A DNA stretch of 45,938 nt from positions 1 to 45,938 of the forward strand of contig DRIG01000107.1 in assembly GCA_011052815.1 (NCBI GenBank), in the 5' to 3' direction. This document shows positions 8,801 to 17,242 of this stretch, in pieces. Position numbers and translations under genes: made by a program. The stretch's first letter is position 1. Each line of letters starts with the position of its first letter. The notes under the pieces are model-generated. The model worked only from the letters and a program-made list of their open reading frames with translations. It was not told where the DNA came from and ran no database searches. Source of the stretch: a candidate division WOR-3 bacterium (GTDB lineage: Bacteria; Hydrothermota; Tepidihabitantia; SM23-42).

Positions 8801-10521
8801 AGACGATACCTGCCCTCGCCGTTCTTCACCGCAATGGACTTTGTCAGGAATGTTTGATTGTCCTTGATGATATCAAGAAACACTCTTCCGTTCTGTTTCG
8901 TCGTTAAAAACTGAAGTTCCACATAATCCCCGACTTCATAAATACCGCGTGCCATCCTCATAATAATCTGGTCGTTTTCAACATCAAGTGCGAAATCTTT
9001 TTCCAGTTCCGCGGTCTCCCCTTTTTCATCCTGTGCCTTCACCAGGATACGGGTGTCCGCCCCGACAGGGGTGTACTTGAATTCCGCGATTCCGAACTCA
9101 TCGGTGACGGCTGTACTCGTTCTGTCATCGACGGTCATTTCAATACGGGCACTGCAGGGTGAGCCGTCTGGATAGTTCGCCAGTACATAAATTCTGTTCT
9201 CAAGATTGGGTCTCAAAGAACCGCCTTCCGGAACGATTGAAAGGGAGATCAAATTCTTCACGACCTTTTTCTTGGCTGAAATCTTTTCACTGTGATTCGC
9301 CTTATCTATCACCTCAACATCGACGCGGACAAAGGCATCGCCTTTTTCCAGAGGCTCTCCGACAAAATAATCGGGCAGAGTATAGACAAAATGGTATCTG
9401 CCGTTCTCGTCTGTCTTACCTTCTATCACCGCTTCTTTCTGAAACCCGATGTCATAGCGGTAGGTGGTGATCCTGACCTTTCCGTTTACAACCGGTTTAC
9501 CGAAGAAATACTGGACATCGATGTCACCCTCCATTCTTTCCGCCGGAAGGTAAAATTCTTTATCGGTTTTAAAAACGATCTTGAACTTGGGAAGGACATA
9601 TTTCTCCACCTTGACCGTCTTCTCGGTCTTTTCTCCGTTGAGAACCGCCCTTATGGTGTAATCTCCGAAATTGACCTCGTCGGCAAGCGTAAATTTCACA
9701 TACGCCGTTCCGAATTCATCGGTCGTAATGCTTTTTTTGAAAACCTTGTTGCCTTTACTGTCTTCCACCTCAAAAGTCAGATCGCCACCCTCTACCGCCT
9801 TAAGGTCTGGTTTTTGCAGTGACAGGGTTCTGATATGGATTGTTTGACCCGGTTGATATATGGGTTTGTCGGTGACCAGATAGGTCAGATCACCGTTGAG
9901 CAATTTTATGCTTGTATCATACTGGTCCTTCCCGAGTTTTGATGTGATTTCAAAATGTAAATCGGCTTTGTCGAGTGAATCAGGAAGTGTGAAATCCGTG
10001 GTGCAGACACCATTGCGGTCAGTTGTTCCTTTAAAAAGATAATCTCCGTTCTCGGCATCGCTTAAGGTGATCTTCACCTCGGCGCCGGGAATCGCCTCAC
10101 CTGTACTTTGATTACGCACGATTATCCTGTAAGTAACATCTGTTCCCTTGATAAACTCATTCTGTCCCACAATCTTCACGGTCATTCTGTCCTTGAGTTG
10201 ATAGAATGAATAAATACGCTTTTGCTCTTTGAAAGTCACTTTAACCCGTAAAAGGTCATAATCTTCGACCTCCTCTTTCAGGGTAATCCGCACCGGTAAT
10301 TTGTAGTGTTCTTTACTGATGTAGGCATAACGATAACCGGTTCCGAGTACATTATCTTCAAGGTCGAGTATCTCGACTTCACATTTACCGATCCTGCCCT
10401 TCATGCCGATAATGGGAATATTGAGATGCAATTCGTCACCGGTTTTCTCTGATGAGTTCACTCCGAACAAAAACCCCAGTGACATTATTATAACGATACA
10501 ACCAAGGATTTTCGATTTCAT
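5821..10521 (-). CDS. Bacterial alpha-2-macroglobulin with thioester and an inserted pseudopilin-like domain
   Basis: Periplasmic protease trap or envelope-defence protein, 1566 aa. GAAGGAGG before the ATG at 10521 sets the start, nine codons inside the longest frame, followed by a Sec signal (MKSKILGCIVIIMSLGFLFG). There is no lipobox Cys, so it is likely soluble or anchored otherwise. Macroglobulin beta-sandwich domains follow (for example TDKPIYQPGQ, near 214). The A2M core (IFEPALITDKQGKARL) lies near 875-905 and the thioester CFEQ is C1089-Q1092, followed by the helical thioester domain and receptor-like C-terminal sandwiches. Residues about 738-815 are unlike a normal bait region and match the GspG pseudopilin globular fold (EYYAKHNKYP, LDPWAHKYR, GPDGVFDNEDDI). 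No PBP1C gene is adjacent, unlike many bacterial A2M loci. Confidence 0.9.
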   Translation of the reverse strand: MKSKILGCIVIIMSLGFLFGVNSSEKTGDELHLNIPIIGMKGRIGKCEVEILDLEDNVLGTGYRYAYISKEHYKLPVRITLKEEVEDYDLLRVKVTFKEQKRIYSFYQLKDRMTVKIVGQNEFIKGTDVTYRIIVRNQSTGEAIPGAEVKITLSDAENGDYLFKGTTDRNGVCTTDFTLPDSLDKADLHFEITSKLGKDQYDTSIKLLNGDLTYLVTDKPIYQPGQTIHIRTLSLQKPDLKAVEGGDLTFEVEDSKGNKVFKKSITTDEFGTAYVKFTLADEVNFGDYTIRAVLNGEKTEKTVKVEKYVLPKFKIVFKTDKEFYLPAERMEGDIDVQYFFGKPVVNGKVRITTYRYDIGFQKEAVIEGKTDENGRYHFVYTLPDYFVGEPLEKGDAFVRVDVEVIDKANHSEKISAKKKVVKNLISLSIVPEGGSLRPNLENRIYVLANYPDGSPCSARIEMTVDDRTSTAVTDEFGIAEFKYTPVGADTRILVKAQDEKGETAELEKDFALDVENDQIIMRMARGIYEVGDYVELQFLTTKQNGRVFLDIIKDNQTFLTKSIAVKNGEGRYRLHLTPELSGSIWLHAYIVTTGGNIIRDTRFCYVHSADDLLISVKGDKKEYLPGEDGEILFTVTDKDGRPRVAALCVAVVDEAVFAVSELQPGLEKVYFRLEKEILEPRYEIHGFEPVKIVERPGIKARAENVLFSTLVPREPFPVNYTTPQEVIDKIRRVFYDHLLNTRDRIYRAINEYYAKHNKYPKSADGVNVLIEEGFLSEEDILDPWAHKYRITTGGEYFSWFEIVSAGPDGVFDNEDDINEWSFQRFLPEEEKMLDRVMAPMAAGRVATEQPAAFPRGKVKSQTKGARKEPRVREFFPETFIFEPALITDKQGKARLCVTMPDAITTWRVTSFASSADGELGSALSQIRVFQDFFVDIDLPVALTKGDEISIPIAVYNYLPRAQEIKLVLQQEDWFDILGEKEVTKRLKKDEVSVVYFPIKVKKLGYYSLLVKAYGEIKSDAIKRNIAVLPDGRKFEDIISDRLEGNVVKKITYPSDAIDEANTLILKIFPGIYSQIVEGLDGLFRMPFGCFEQTSSVTYPNILILDYLRETEQIKPEAELSAEEYISIGYQRLLSFEVQGGGFSWFGDAPANKVLTAYGLMEFNDMAKVYEVDERVIKRTAQWLKSQQNKDGSWSPDKQYLHAESWTRIQKNEILPTAYICWALGEIGEQGGAAAKGLAFLKKNWKTARDPYILALIANAFVAVEPKGTVTMEVLKHLVGMAKEKDDAVYWNSDIPSITFSRGKGADIEATGLAAYALIKSGKYSDLVTKVLTYLIREKDASGLWYTTQGTVIALRSLVAALGSTAEDIDARIVVKMNGEKIKELKIDDSNADLMHQVELSDYLKKNNTVEIDIRGEGSFLYELTRGYYIPWEKLPRPTEPPFVIDVKYDRTELAVNDIVGVDVSIRLTKPGTAQMVMVDLGIPPGFEVQTPTLDELVGKKIQKYTITPRQLIIYLDEVSSKKPVRLTYSIKAKYPIKAKIRSSRVYEYYNTSDEGVEVPIEMKVTL

Positions 10522-10557
10522 AATTGCCTCCTTCAATCTGTTATACAAAATCGCAAT

Positions 10558-10601
10558 AAAAAAATTCCCCTGTGGATGATCTTCTCCGCAATTTCAGGGG
10601 A
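10558..10601 (-). terminator. Terminator/attenuator-like hairpin in the macroglobulin leader
   Basis: On the minus strand TCCCCTG (10601-10595) pairs with CAGGGGA (10572-10566), then AA and seven T (10564-10558). It lies downstream of the macroglobulin promoter but upstream of its start, so it could end rpsT readthrough, attenuate the macroglobulin message, or both. Confidence 0.55.
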
Positions 10602-10622
10602 TCGAAATCAAAACATAACCAT

Positions 10623-10650
10623 ATTATAAGAATATAGTGGTTTGTGTCAA
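10623..10650 (-). promoter_or_regulatory. Consensus promoter for the macroglobulin gene
   Basis: Minus-strand TTGACA (10645-10650), 16-bp spacer, TATAAT (10623-10628). The start near 10616 predicts a leader of about 95 nt that includes the hairpin at 10566-10601. Confidence 0.75.
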
Positions 10651-10667
10651 CAGGAAATTTTGAAAAA

Positions 10668-10922
10668 TTATTTCTTCGTCGCGATATGTTTCAAAAGGCG
10701 TGATTTATAACGCGCCGCTTTATTCTTCTTGATGATGCCATCCTGGATTGATTTGTCGATCAAAGACTGTACCTCGGGATAGACCTTCAGCGCCTGTTTC
10801 TTCGACGTCATCTTTTTGAGCCGTTTGATTGCGCTCTTCAAAACTTTTTTCTTCACCACATTAATCTTGCGGCGACGTTCAGATTTTCTGATATTCTTCA
10901 AAACAGTTCGTGATTTTTTCAT
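10668..10922 (-). CDS. rpsT: 30S ribosomal protein S20
   Basis: Small basic protein that binds 16S rRNA in the 30S body. The 84 residues are Lys/Arg-rich, with the family pattern KSERRRKINVVKKK, a middle helix, and a C-terminal KNKAARYKSRLLKHI resembling the S20 end. The open frame extends to a TTG at 10928, but that codon overlaps the -10 box of its own promoter, so the ATG at 10922 is the credible start. The message should be leaderless, with no Shine-Dalgarno. The gene lies about 45 nt downstream of rpoD, so it can be read both from that operon and from its own promoter. Confidence 0.9.
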   Translation of the reverse strand: MKKSRTVLKNIRKSERRRKINVVKKKVLKSAIKRLKKMTSKKQALKVYPEVQSLIDKSIQDGIIKKNKAARYKSRLLKHIATKK

Positions 10923-10927
10923 AGGCA

Positions 10928-10955
10928 ATTATATTTAAATTATCTCTTCTGTCAA
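10928..10955 (-). promoter_or_regulatory. Leaderless promoter for rpsT
   Basis: Minus-strand TTGACA (10950-10955), 16-bp spacer, TATAAT (10928-10933). The A of the ATG at 10922 is the sixth base after the -10 box, so the mRNA should begin at or beside the start codon. The promoter sits in the short rpoD-rpsT gap. Confidence 0.75.
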
Positions 10956-10968
10956 TACCGTCAAAGAA

Positions 10969-12528
10969 CTAATCGATCAGATCCTTGTACATCTGCAACT
11001 TACGCAGTCTGGTCGGATGTCGGAGCTTTTTCAGCGCCTTTGCTTCAATCTGTCTGACGCGTTCTCGTGTGATATTGAACATTCTGCCGACCTCTTCAAG
11101 GGTCTTCGGCAGCCCGTCGTTCAATCCGAACCTCAGTCTGATAATCTTCTCTTCCCGCCTCGGCAGGTCTTTCAGAATATCGTTGAACCGGTCTTTCAAC
11201 ACGGAGATGGCGGCACGTCGGGACGGAGAATCAGCAAGCGGGTCTTTGATGAAGTCACCCACAAAACTCGACTCTTCATCGTCGATCGGTTTATCAAGAG
11301 AAATCGGAATCAGAGAAATATTATGAGCCATCCTTACTTTGTCGGTCGGAATATCAAGTCTGCCTGCGATCTCTTCGACTGTGGGCTCACGTCCCAGATC
11401 CTGTATCATATCCCGTTTGGCGCGCGCCACTTTGTTCATTGTATCGAGGATATGGGCGGGTACTCGGACAGTCCTCGCCTGATCACCGATCGCCCTTGTT
11501 ATCGCCTGCCTGATCCACCAGGTTGCATAAGTGGAAAACTTATATCCTTTTCGATAATCAAATTTTTCAACCGCCTTGATGAGTCCGTTATTCCCTTCAC
11601 CGACGAGGTCGGCGAACTCCAGCCCTCGATTGACGTACTTCTTTGCGATGGAAATAACAAGCCTCATATTGCCTTCAATCATCCTCTGGCGTGCACGATT
11701 GATCAAATTTTCCCATGTCCTGACGATCATCAATGTCTCGTTGATTCCGTCTGTATCGGTGTTCAACTCCTTCAACAGACTCTTTCTCTCTTTTGTATAT
11801 GCCTTTATTTCATCTTTGTTCCGCAACTTGGGCAGTGTTTTCTCAACCTTTTTCAATCTTTCAATCTTCTCTTTAAAGGTATATATCGCGACGTTAACGA
11901 CGCTGTGTTGTAAAGAAAGAATCGAAAGTTTCCTGAGGATTCTTTCTTCTTTCTCGAATATCCGCCATTCGATTGCCTTCGACTTGTCCTTTTTATATTT
12001 TTTGTAAAGCGCCAGCAGAGAATCATAATCCTTTTCTATGGATTTAACACGACGGACAAAACGCTGACGCTCAGCCCAGAACGTCCTCTTATCCATCATC
12101 GCTTCGATCTCGACACGCGAAATCTGATCGAGACTCTTATGGCACAACTCAACCTGTCTGCAGATTTCAAGTAATTTACGGACCGCACAGGGATAAGGCA
12201 GAAATTGGCGTTCAATCATCCGATACCCCGTCTCAATCTTCACGGCGAGCTCGTACTCTTCCTCTTTTGTAAGCAGGTCGTATTTAGCCAGTTCTCTGAA
12301 ATAAGCACGGATCGGCTCCTCGGGTTTCAGTGATTTTTTGGAACGCAGGCGTTTGGCAGGCTCCTTCTTTTCATCCTGGACAATGGAAATACCCTGACGC
12401 GACAGCACCGCCAGGATCTCGTCGATCTCTTCGGGTGTCGCCTTTTCGGGTATCAACTTATTGATGTCATTAAGCGAAATCTTCCCCGCCGATTTTGCTT
12501 TTTCAAATATTTTCCGCGAATATTTCAA
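10969..12528 (-). CDS. rpoD: Primary sigma factor (RpoD/SigA)
   Basis: Housekeeping sigma factor that directs RNA polymerase to TTGACA/TATAAT promoters, which fits the promoters readable in this window. The 519 residues comprise an N-terminal 1.1-like helical part, region 1.2 ([17 protein letters not shown], near 72), a non-conserved helical insert of about 150 residues, region 2 ([20 protein letters not shown]; region 2.4 [10 protein letters not shown] near 333), region 3 ([10 protein letters not shown]) and region 4.2 ([20 protein letters not shown]). The region 2 motif reads GEGNNGL where QEGNIGL is usual. The start is TTG with AAGGAGTG 7 nt upstream; no ATG lies near. It is the last gene before rpsT in the rpsU-mutS2-dnaG-rpoD operon, 55 nt after dnaG. 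Confidence 0.97.
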   Translation of the reverse strand: MKYSRKIFEKAKSAGKISLNDINKLIPEKATPEEIDEILAVLSRQGISIVQDEKKEPAKRLRSKKSLKPEEPIRAYFRELAKYDLLTKEEEYELAVKIETGYRMIERQFLPYPCAVRKLLEICRQVELCHKSLDQISRVEIEAMMDKRTFWAERQRFVRRVKSIEKDYDSLLALYKKYKKDKSKAIEWRIFEKEERILRKLSILSLQHSVVNVAIYTFKEKIERLKKVEKTLPKLRNKDEIKAYTKERKSLLKELNTDTDGINETLMIVRTWENLINRARQRMIEGNMRLVISIAKKYVNRGLEFADLVGEGNNGLIKAVEKFDYRKGYKFSTYATWWIRQAITRAIGDQARTVRVPAHILDTMNKVARAKRDMIQDLGREPTVEEIAGRLDIPTDKVRMAHNISLIPISLDKPIDDEESSFVGDFIKDPLADSPSRRAAISVLKDRFNDILKDLPRREEKIIRLRFGLNDGLPKTLEEVGRMFNITRERVRQIEAKALKKLRHPTRLRKLQMYKDLID

Positions 12529-12583
12529 TTTTACACTCCTTTTTTAAGAAAAACTCCGACGTTTTCCGCCTGAATACAGGCAC

Positions 12584-14299
12584 TTAAAATTTTTCATTCG
12601 GCGCGACTCCGTCTAACTTAATATGAAGCATTTTCCGCTTGAGCGCATTGAGTTTCTTCTGGTACCTGGACCATTCCACTTCGTCTCCTTCTGCCTGAGC
12701 CTTACTGATCCGCGCCTTGATCTTCTTCTCCTCAATGCTGCATTTATAGCGGAAGACCGCTTCTCTGAATGCCTCTTTTGAAACCGGGAGTTCCTTGATA
12801 ATCAAGGAAAGCAACTTCTCCCGTAAGACCTCATCAACTAAATTCGTCTCCGAGAGATCAGAGACGTCGAACTTTTGATCTCTAAGCATCGCCTTATAAA
12901 GTCTTTTCAAACCGGGGGTGTTGAAATCATCCGGTTTCAATACTTCCTTCACAAAATAAAAATCATCACGGCTGTTGAGTATCATCGCCATCAATCGTTC
13001 TTCGGTATTGGTATTCAGTTTCTGCACTCTTTTCTCAGTTGTCTGCTTTTTTCTGTTCATCTCTTTGAGAATAGTATCACTCGGAATGTCGAACACACGT
13101 GATGCATATTTCAAATATCTATCGAATCTGATCGGATCACGAATCCTGCTGATTATCTGAATCAAATCTTTCACCACACCAACCTCTTCTTCAACGGTTT
13201 TGGGCTTAATCACCTTCCTGTAAAAATGGAAGAAGTCCTGAGCAGAACCGAGCATCTCTTTTAATCCGTCGGCGCCTTCTTTATTTATATAAGTATCCGG
13301 ATCCGTATCCTGCGGCAGTTCGGTGACGAAAACATCGACCTGCGCATTGATAAGCAGACCGATCGCTCTGAGTGCGGCTTTTATGCCGGACAGGTCTCCG
13401 TCAAAGAGAATATTAACCTTCCTGGCGAACCGTGAGATTAAAAAACACTGGCTCTCGGTCAGAGATGTTCCTAAAGGTGCGCAGAGATTCTTTATTCCTT
13501 TCTGAAAAAGACTCAGAATATCAAAATAGCCCTCAACGATAACCGCCTCACCTTTCATTCTCATCGCTTCTTTCGCCTGATACAGACCGTAAAGAATCTC
13601 ACCTTTTTTGAAGATCGGGGTTTCAGGAGAGTTCAAGTATTTGGGTTTTAGATATTCATCAATCCCGCGTCCGCCAAAACCGATAATCCGTCCGGAAAGG
13701 TTGAATATCGGAAAAATAATTCTGTCTCTGAATACCTCCCGATTAGCTCCTCTGCCCGATTCTGAGCGGGAAACAAGCCCCGCCTTTATCAACCCCTCTA
13801 CTGAAATTCCTTTCTGGCGCATAAAGGTGACGAGTCCACCGGAAACAGGTGCATAACCGAGTCTGAATTCCTTCAAGGAATCAATATTAATATTACGACT
13901 TTCCAGATAATGTCTTCCTCTTTTACCTATTTCCTTACTCAAACATAAAGTGTAGAACTGAGACGCATAATCATTGACCTCGTACAGCTCCTTGTATTTC
14001 AAACCTTTTGTCGTATCGATCTCGATGCCGAGATTTTTCGCCAATTTTTTAACCGCTGATGGAAAATCCAATTTTTCATACTCCATTAAAAAGTTGATGG
14101 CGCTCCCACCTTTCTTACAGCCGAAGCAATAAAAAATTCCCTTTTCCGGAACCACATAGAAAGAGGGCTCTTTCTCGGAATGGAACGGACACAAACCCCG
14201 GTAATTCTTACCGACCTTTTTCAACTGGACATACTGAGAGATCAAACCCACGATATCGGTCTGCCTTTTTATCTCTTCGATCTTCTCTTTCTCAATCAT
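12584..14299 (-). CDS. dnaG: DNA primase
   Basis: Makes RNA primers for replication. The 571-aa protein starts with a CHC2 zinc-binding domain (C37, H40, C58, C61; spacing as in E. coli). The catalytic core follows, with GRIIGFGGRG and the TOPRIM domain (VIVEGYFD, then NILFDGDLSG with the metal-binding acidic residues). The C-terminal part (about 420-571) is helical and would hold the DnaB helicase-binding domain. It starts 20 nt after mutS2 with only a weak ribosome site, suggesting coupling to mutS2 translation. Its place between rpsU and rpoD matches the classical macromolecular synthesis operon. Confidence 0.97.
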   Translation of the reverse strand: MIEKEKIEEIKRQTDIVGLISQYVQLKKVGKNYRGLCPFHSEKEPSFYVVPEKGIFYCFGCKKGGSAINFLMEYEKLDFPSAVKKLAKNLGIEIDTTKGLKYKELYEVNDYASQFYTLCLSKEIGKRGRHYLESRNINIDSLKEFRLGYAPVSGGLVTFMRQKGISVEGLIKAGLVSRSESGRGANREVFRDRIIFPIFNLSGRIIGFGGRGIDEYLKPKYLNSPETPIFKKGEILYGLYQAKEAMRMKGEAVIVEGYFDILSLFQKGIKNLCAPLGTSLTESQCFLISRFARKVNILFDGDLSGIKAALRAIGLLINAQVDVFVTELPQDTDPDTYINKEGADGLKEMLGSAQDFFHFYRKVIKPKTVEEEVGVVKDLIQIISRIRDPIRFDRYLKYASRVFDIPSDTILKEMNRKKQTTEKRVQKLNTNTEERLMAMILNSRDDFYFVKEVLKPDDFNTPGLKRLYKAMLRDQKFDVSDLSETNLVDEVLREKLLSLIIKELPVSKEAFREAVFRYKCSIEEKKIKARISKAQAEGDEVEWSRYQKKLNALKRKMLHIKLDGVAPNEKF

Positions 14300-14319
14300 A
14301 GATTAAAATCCATCACGGT

Positions 14320-16182
14320 TCATCCGTCACCGGGTAATGATTCCAGTTCTTTCGGTTCCACCCAATAATAGATATTTTCAAGGCTCACCTTGAACTTACC
14401 AGCGTGTTCTTCCACGACCTGACCGGTTTTTTTCAAACTCCTGATACGTACGATCTCCCCTATGGAAGGAAAGTACGGAACCCGGGATTCATCGTCTTCA
14501 TGAAGCGCTTCATCAAAGAACTTTCTCATTTCGTGCACTTTTTCAGGTTTCGGGCCTTCTTTTTTGAGCTCTTTTATGAGCCGTTCAATACTCCTCTTTG
14601 ATTGAATGAGCTCCCTTTTGTATTTAGCCTTCAACTCGTCGAGTTCGCGTTTCTTCTTCAAATTGAGCTCTTCCAGTTTCGACTCATATTCTTTGATCAA
14701 TCGGTTCAACTTCGCCCTTTCCTGTTGAACCTCTTTCAACTCCTTTGACAGATCACTAAACAGGTTGTTCATCGAAACCTTTTCTTTATCAAGCCGTTTC
14801 AGTGCATTCTCGAGCACACCATGGTTGATCCCCAGTTCTCCTGCCAGCCTTATGGCATTGCTCGGCTGCGGTATACCCAGAATCAACCGATAGGTCGGTC
14901 TGTCAGTGAACTCCATGCCGGCGTTGACCATATCGGTCCTGGTACTCACGAAAATCTTGAGATTCTCATTATGGGTCGTTGCAAGTACTGTGGCGCCGCG
15001 CTGTGAGAGCCGTTCAAGAATCGCGATTGCAAGCGCCGACCCTTCTTCGACTGAAGTCTGACTCATCAATTCATCCAGCAGCACAAGGGAATTGGACGGA
15101 GCCGATAATGCCTCTTTTATCTGCTTGATATGTGCCGCAAAGGTGGAAAGATGAGATTCAATACTCTGCTCATCACCGATGTCCGCGTACATCCGGTCAA
15201 AAAAGGGAATCGTGCTTCCTTCTTCCACGGGGATGAACATACCGCACTTCGCCATCAAGGCGATCAATCCCACGGTCTTTAAAACTACAGTCTTACCGCC
15301 GGCATTCGGGCCGGAAATCAAAAGAATCTTCTTATCAGAACCGATCTTCAGATTAAGGGGAACCACCTCTGTTTCGACCGTCTTCAAAATTGGATGAAAA
15401 CCGTTCACAATATTGATCTGCTCATCAAATACCGGCATGGCGGCATCCAGATCCCGGGCATATTTTGCCTTGGCAAATAAAAGGTCGAGGTCAATAACCG
15501 CCTCAATATCAGCTTCAATATCCTCAATCCGAAGCCGGATCTGGTCGGTCAAAGACTTCAACACCCTCTCTATTTCTTCCTGTTCCTGAGCCGACAGTTC
15601 AAACAACCGTGCAGAATACTCGGTTATCTCCATCGGTTCGATAAACACGGTTTCACCGGAATTGGAATAAGAATGAATAATCCCCTTGAAATCGTTCTTG
15701 AAGTTCCGTTTTACCGGCAGCACAAATCTCTGATTTCGTTTTATGATTGTCGTATCCGTAAATAGAGAAGAACGCCTCGCAAGAATCCGATTGAGCGTTT
15801 CTTCAATCGTCTGTTTGATGCGTCTCTTTTCTTTTCGTATCTTCAGCAACCTTTCAGAGGCGTCGTCGCGCACCTGGTCGTATCCATCGAATATTCTGTT
15901 GATTTCATCAGTAAGTTCAGAATATTCTCCAAGTTTAATAAAGTATTCCCTCAATGAACTTTTATTGAATTTCTTTTTTAAAACCCCGATTGAATTAAAC
16001 CAATATTTTAACTTAATTATATCTTCTACCGGTAAATAAGCCGAAACAGCCAATTTTTCCCGTAGAACACCAGGGTCAGCAGGTATACTGAAGTCTGCAG
16101 ACTCACCAAATTTAATTATCTTCTCCACTCTTTTAAGTTCATATTCAGCGTCCTGTTTCCTTGTGAATGGCCGATATGTCAA
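14320..16182 (-). CDS. mutS2: MutS2-type ATPase, Smr domain absent, 5' end uncertain
   Basis: MutS2 proteins act in recombination control or in rescue of collided ribosomes. The 620 residues include the MutS core, Walker A GPNAGGKT, Walker B with LLDELM, STFAAH, a coiled coil (about 450-550) and a KOW-like strand region (IGEIVRIRSLKKTGQVVEE). The frame ends there, so the usual C-terminal Smr nuclease domain is missing and dnaG follows at once. The first canonical codon is the TTG at 16182. However, clear MutS2 N-terminal sequence (NVLELTKVLNILSGFCQIE) is encoded in frame upstream to about 16262 without an ATG, GTG or TTG. Either a non-standard start is used, or one A is missing in the A-run (minus strand) at 16256-16259, which would join it to the ATG at 16265. 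Confidence 0.88.
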   Translation of the reverse strand: MTYRPFTRKQDAEYELKRVEKIIKFGESADFSIPADPGVLREKLAVSAYLPVEDIIKLKYWFNSIGVLKKKFNKSSLREYFIKLGEYSELTDEINRIFDGYDQVRDDASERLLKIRKEKRRIKQTIEETLNRILARRSSLFTDTTIIKRNQRFVLPVKRNFKNDFKGIIHSYSNSGETVFIEPMEITEYSARLFELSAQEQEEIERVLKSLTDQIRLRIEDIEADIEAVIDLDLLFAKAKYARDLDAAMPVFDEQINIVNGFHPILKTVETEVVPLNLKIGSDKKILLISGPNAGGKTVVLKTVGLIALMAKCGMFIPVEEGSTIPFFDRMYADIGDEQSIESHLSTFAAHIKQIKEALSAPSNSLVLLDELMSQTSVEEGSALAIAILERLSQRGATVLATTHNENLKIFVSTRTDMVNAGMEFTDRPTYRLILGIPQPSNAIRLAGELGINHGVLENALKRLDKEKVSMNNLFSDLSKELKEVQQERAKLNRLIKEYESKLEELNLKKKRELDELKAKYKRELIQSKRSIERLIKELKKEGPKPEKVHEMRKFFDEALHEDDESRVPYFPSIGEIVRIRSLKKTGQVVEEHAGKFKVSLENIYYWVEPKELESLPGDG

Positions 16183-16280
16183 TACCCTCTGTTTTGTAGC
16201 CTCAATCTGACAGAACCCTGAGAGGATATTAAGTACCTTGGTGAGTTCTAAAACATTTTCGGCATGGGTCCGGATATCTG

Positions 16281-16475
16281 TTATATCTCCTCCCTCTGCC
16301 GCTTCAGTTCTTTTTTACGAGCCATTATAAGACGCCTTTTTCTCTTTTCACTCGGTTTTTCATAAACTTCGTGTTTTTTGACGTCTCTTAAAATCCCTGC
16401 ACGCTCGACTGACTTGCGAAAACGTCTGATAGCGTTATCAAAAGATTCGCCCTCGTAGACCGTGATCTTCGTCAT
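16281..16475 (-). CDS. rpsU: 30S ribosomal protein S21
   Basis: Small basic 30S protein, 64 aa, with the family signature VYEGESFDNAIRRFRK near the N-terminus, then HEVYEKPSEKRKRR and a Lys/Arg-rich tail. S21 helps mRNA pairing with the anti-Shine-Dalgarno region. AAAGGAGGTG lies 10-12 nt before the ATG, one of the strongest ribosome sites in the window. It is first in the rpsU-mutS2-dnaG-rpoD operon, driven by the consensus promoter at 16505-16532. Its last codons contain a GGGAGGAG ribosome-site-like stretch that probably serves mutS2. Confidence 0.96.
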   Translation of the reverse strand: MTKITVYEGESFDNAIRRFRKSVERAGILRDVKKHEVYEKPSEKRKRRLIMARKKELKRQREEI

Positions 16476-16504
16476 CTATTTTTGCACCTCCTTTCGACAA
16501 TTAC

Positions 16505-16532
16505 ATTATAGCGAAAAATCGGGCTTTGTCAA
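16505..16532 (-). promoter_or_regulatory. Consensus promoter of the rpsU-mutS2-dnaG-rpoD operon
   Basis: Minus-strand TTGACA (16527-16532), 16-bp spacer, TATAAT (16505-16510). The leader is about 23 nt. Upstream sequence on the minus strand (TTTTTTAAAATTA) is A/T-rich and could act as an UP element. Confidence 0.8.
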
Positions 16533-16579
16533 GGGGTAATTTTAAAAAAGTCTTAAAATTATGGCATTTTTCTCAATTT

Positions 16580-17236
16580 TCAGTGGATTTTAAGGGACTG
16601 TTCCATGATCTTTACGCCTGCCGAGGTTCCGATGCGGTCTGCACCTGCTTTGAGCAGCGCTTTTACAGTCTCAAGATCACGAATACCACCCGAGGCTTTG
16701 ATATGCAGCTTATCACCGACTGTCTGTTTTAAAAGCCGCACATCTTCTATTGTGGCTCCTTGTTTTGAAAAACCGGTTGAAGTCTTTACAAATTTCGCCC
16801 CACTTTCCATAATAATCCGGGCAGCGGCTTTTTTCTCAGCATCATCCAGTAAACAGGTCTCAATAATGACCTTTACTATCCTGCCCTGGGCAGCATTAAC
16901 CACTGCCTTGATCTCTTTTCCGACATACTTATAATCCCTGCTCTTAAACCTGCCGATATTCATTACCACATCAATCTCATCACAGCCCTTATCTATAAGA
17001 TCCAGGGCAGCATAGACCTTTACCTTTGTGCTCGATGCACCCAAGGGAAATCCCACAACACTGCATACCTTTATCTCTTCAGGAAGGGCGCTGTGCAGCA
17101 GTTCCACCCAGCAGGGATTCACCACCGCCGCATAGAATCGGTATTTTTTGACTGAATCGATAAACACCAGTATATCATCCTTAGCGGCGTCTGGTTTTAA
17201 AATCGTCTGATCTATGTATTTATTGATCTTTTTCAT
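16580..17236 (-). CDS. deoC: Deoxyribose-phosphate aldolase
   Basis: Cleaves 2-deoxyribose-5-phosphate to glyceraldehyde-3-phosphate and acetaldehyde in deoxynucleoside catabolism. The 218-aa TIM barrel has the Schiff-base lysine K151 (KFVKTSTGF), K180 in the KASGGIRD motif, and D89 in EIDVVMN, so all catalytic positions are present. Length is normal. The ATG at 17236 is the seventh base after the -10 box and has no Shine-Dalgarno, so this should be a leaderless message. It is transcribed alone, between repeat region B and the rpsU promoter. Confidence 0.96.
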   Translation of the reverse strand: MKKINKYIDQTILKPDAAKDDILVFIDSVKKYRFYAAVVNPCWVELLHSALPEEIKVCSVVGFPLGASSTKVKVYAALDLIDKGCDEIDVVMNIGRFKSRDYKYVGKEIKAVVNAAQGRIVKVIIETCLLDDAEKKAAARIIMESGAKFVKTSTGFSKQGATIEDVRLLKQTVGDKLHIKASGGIRDLETVKALLKAGADRIGTSAGVKIMEQSLKIH

Positions 17237-17242
17237 ACAGGA

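Noticed and set aside
11017-11913. Plus-strand 298-codon frame opposite rpoD
   Set aside because: Shadow of the strongly conserved sigma factor; no promoter or ribosome site fits it.
14320-16182. MutS mismatch-repair protein
   Set aside because: It lacks the mismatch-binding N-terminal domain and has the MutS2 N-terminus, core and coiled coil.
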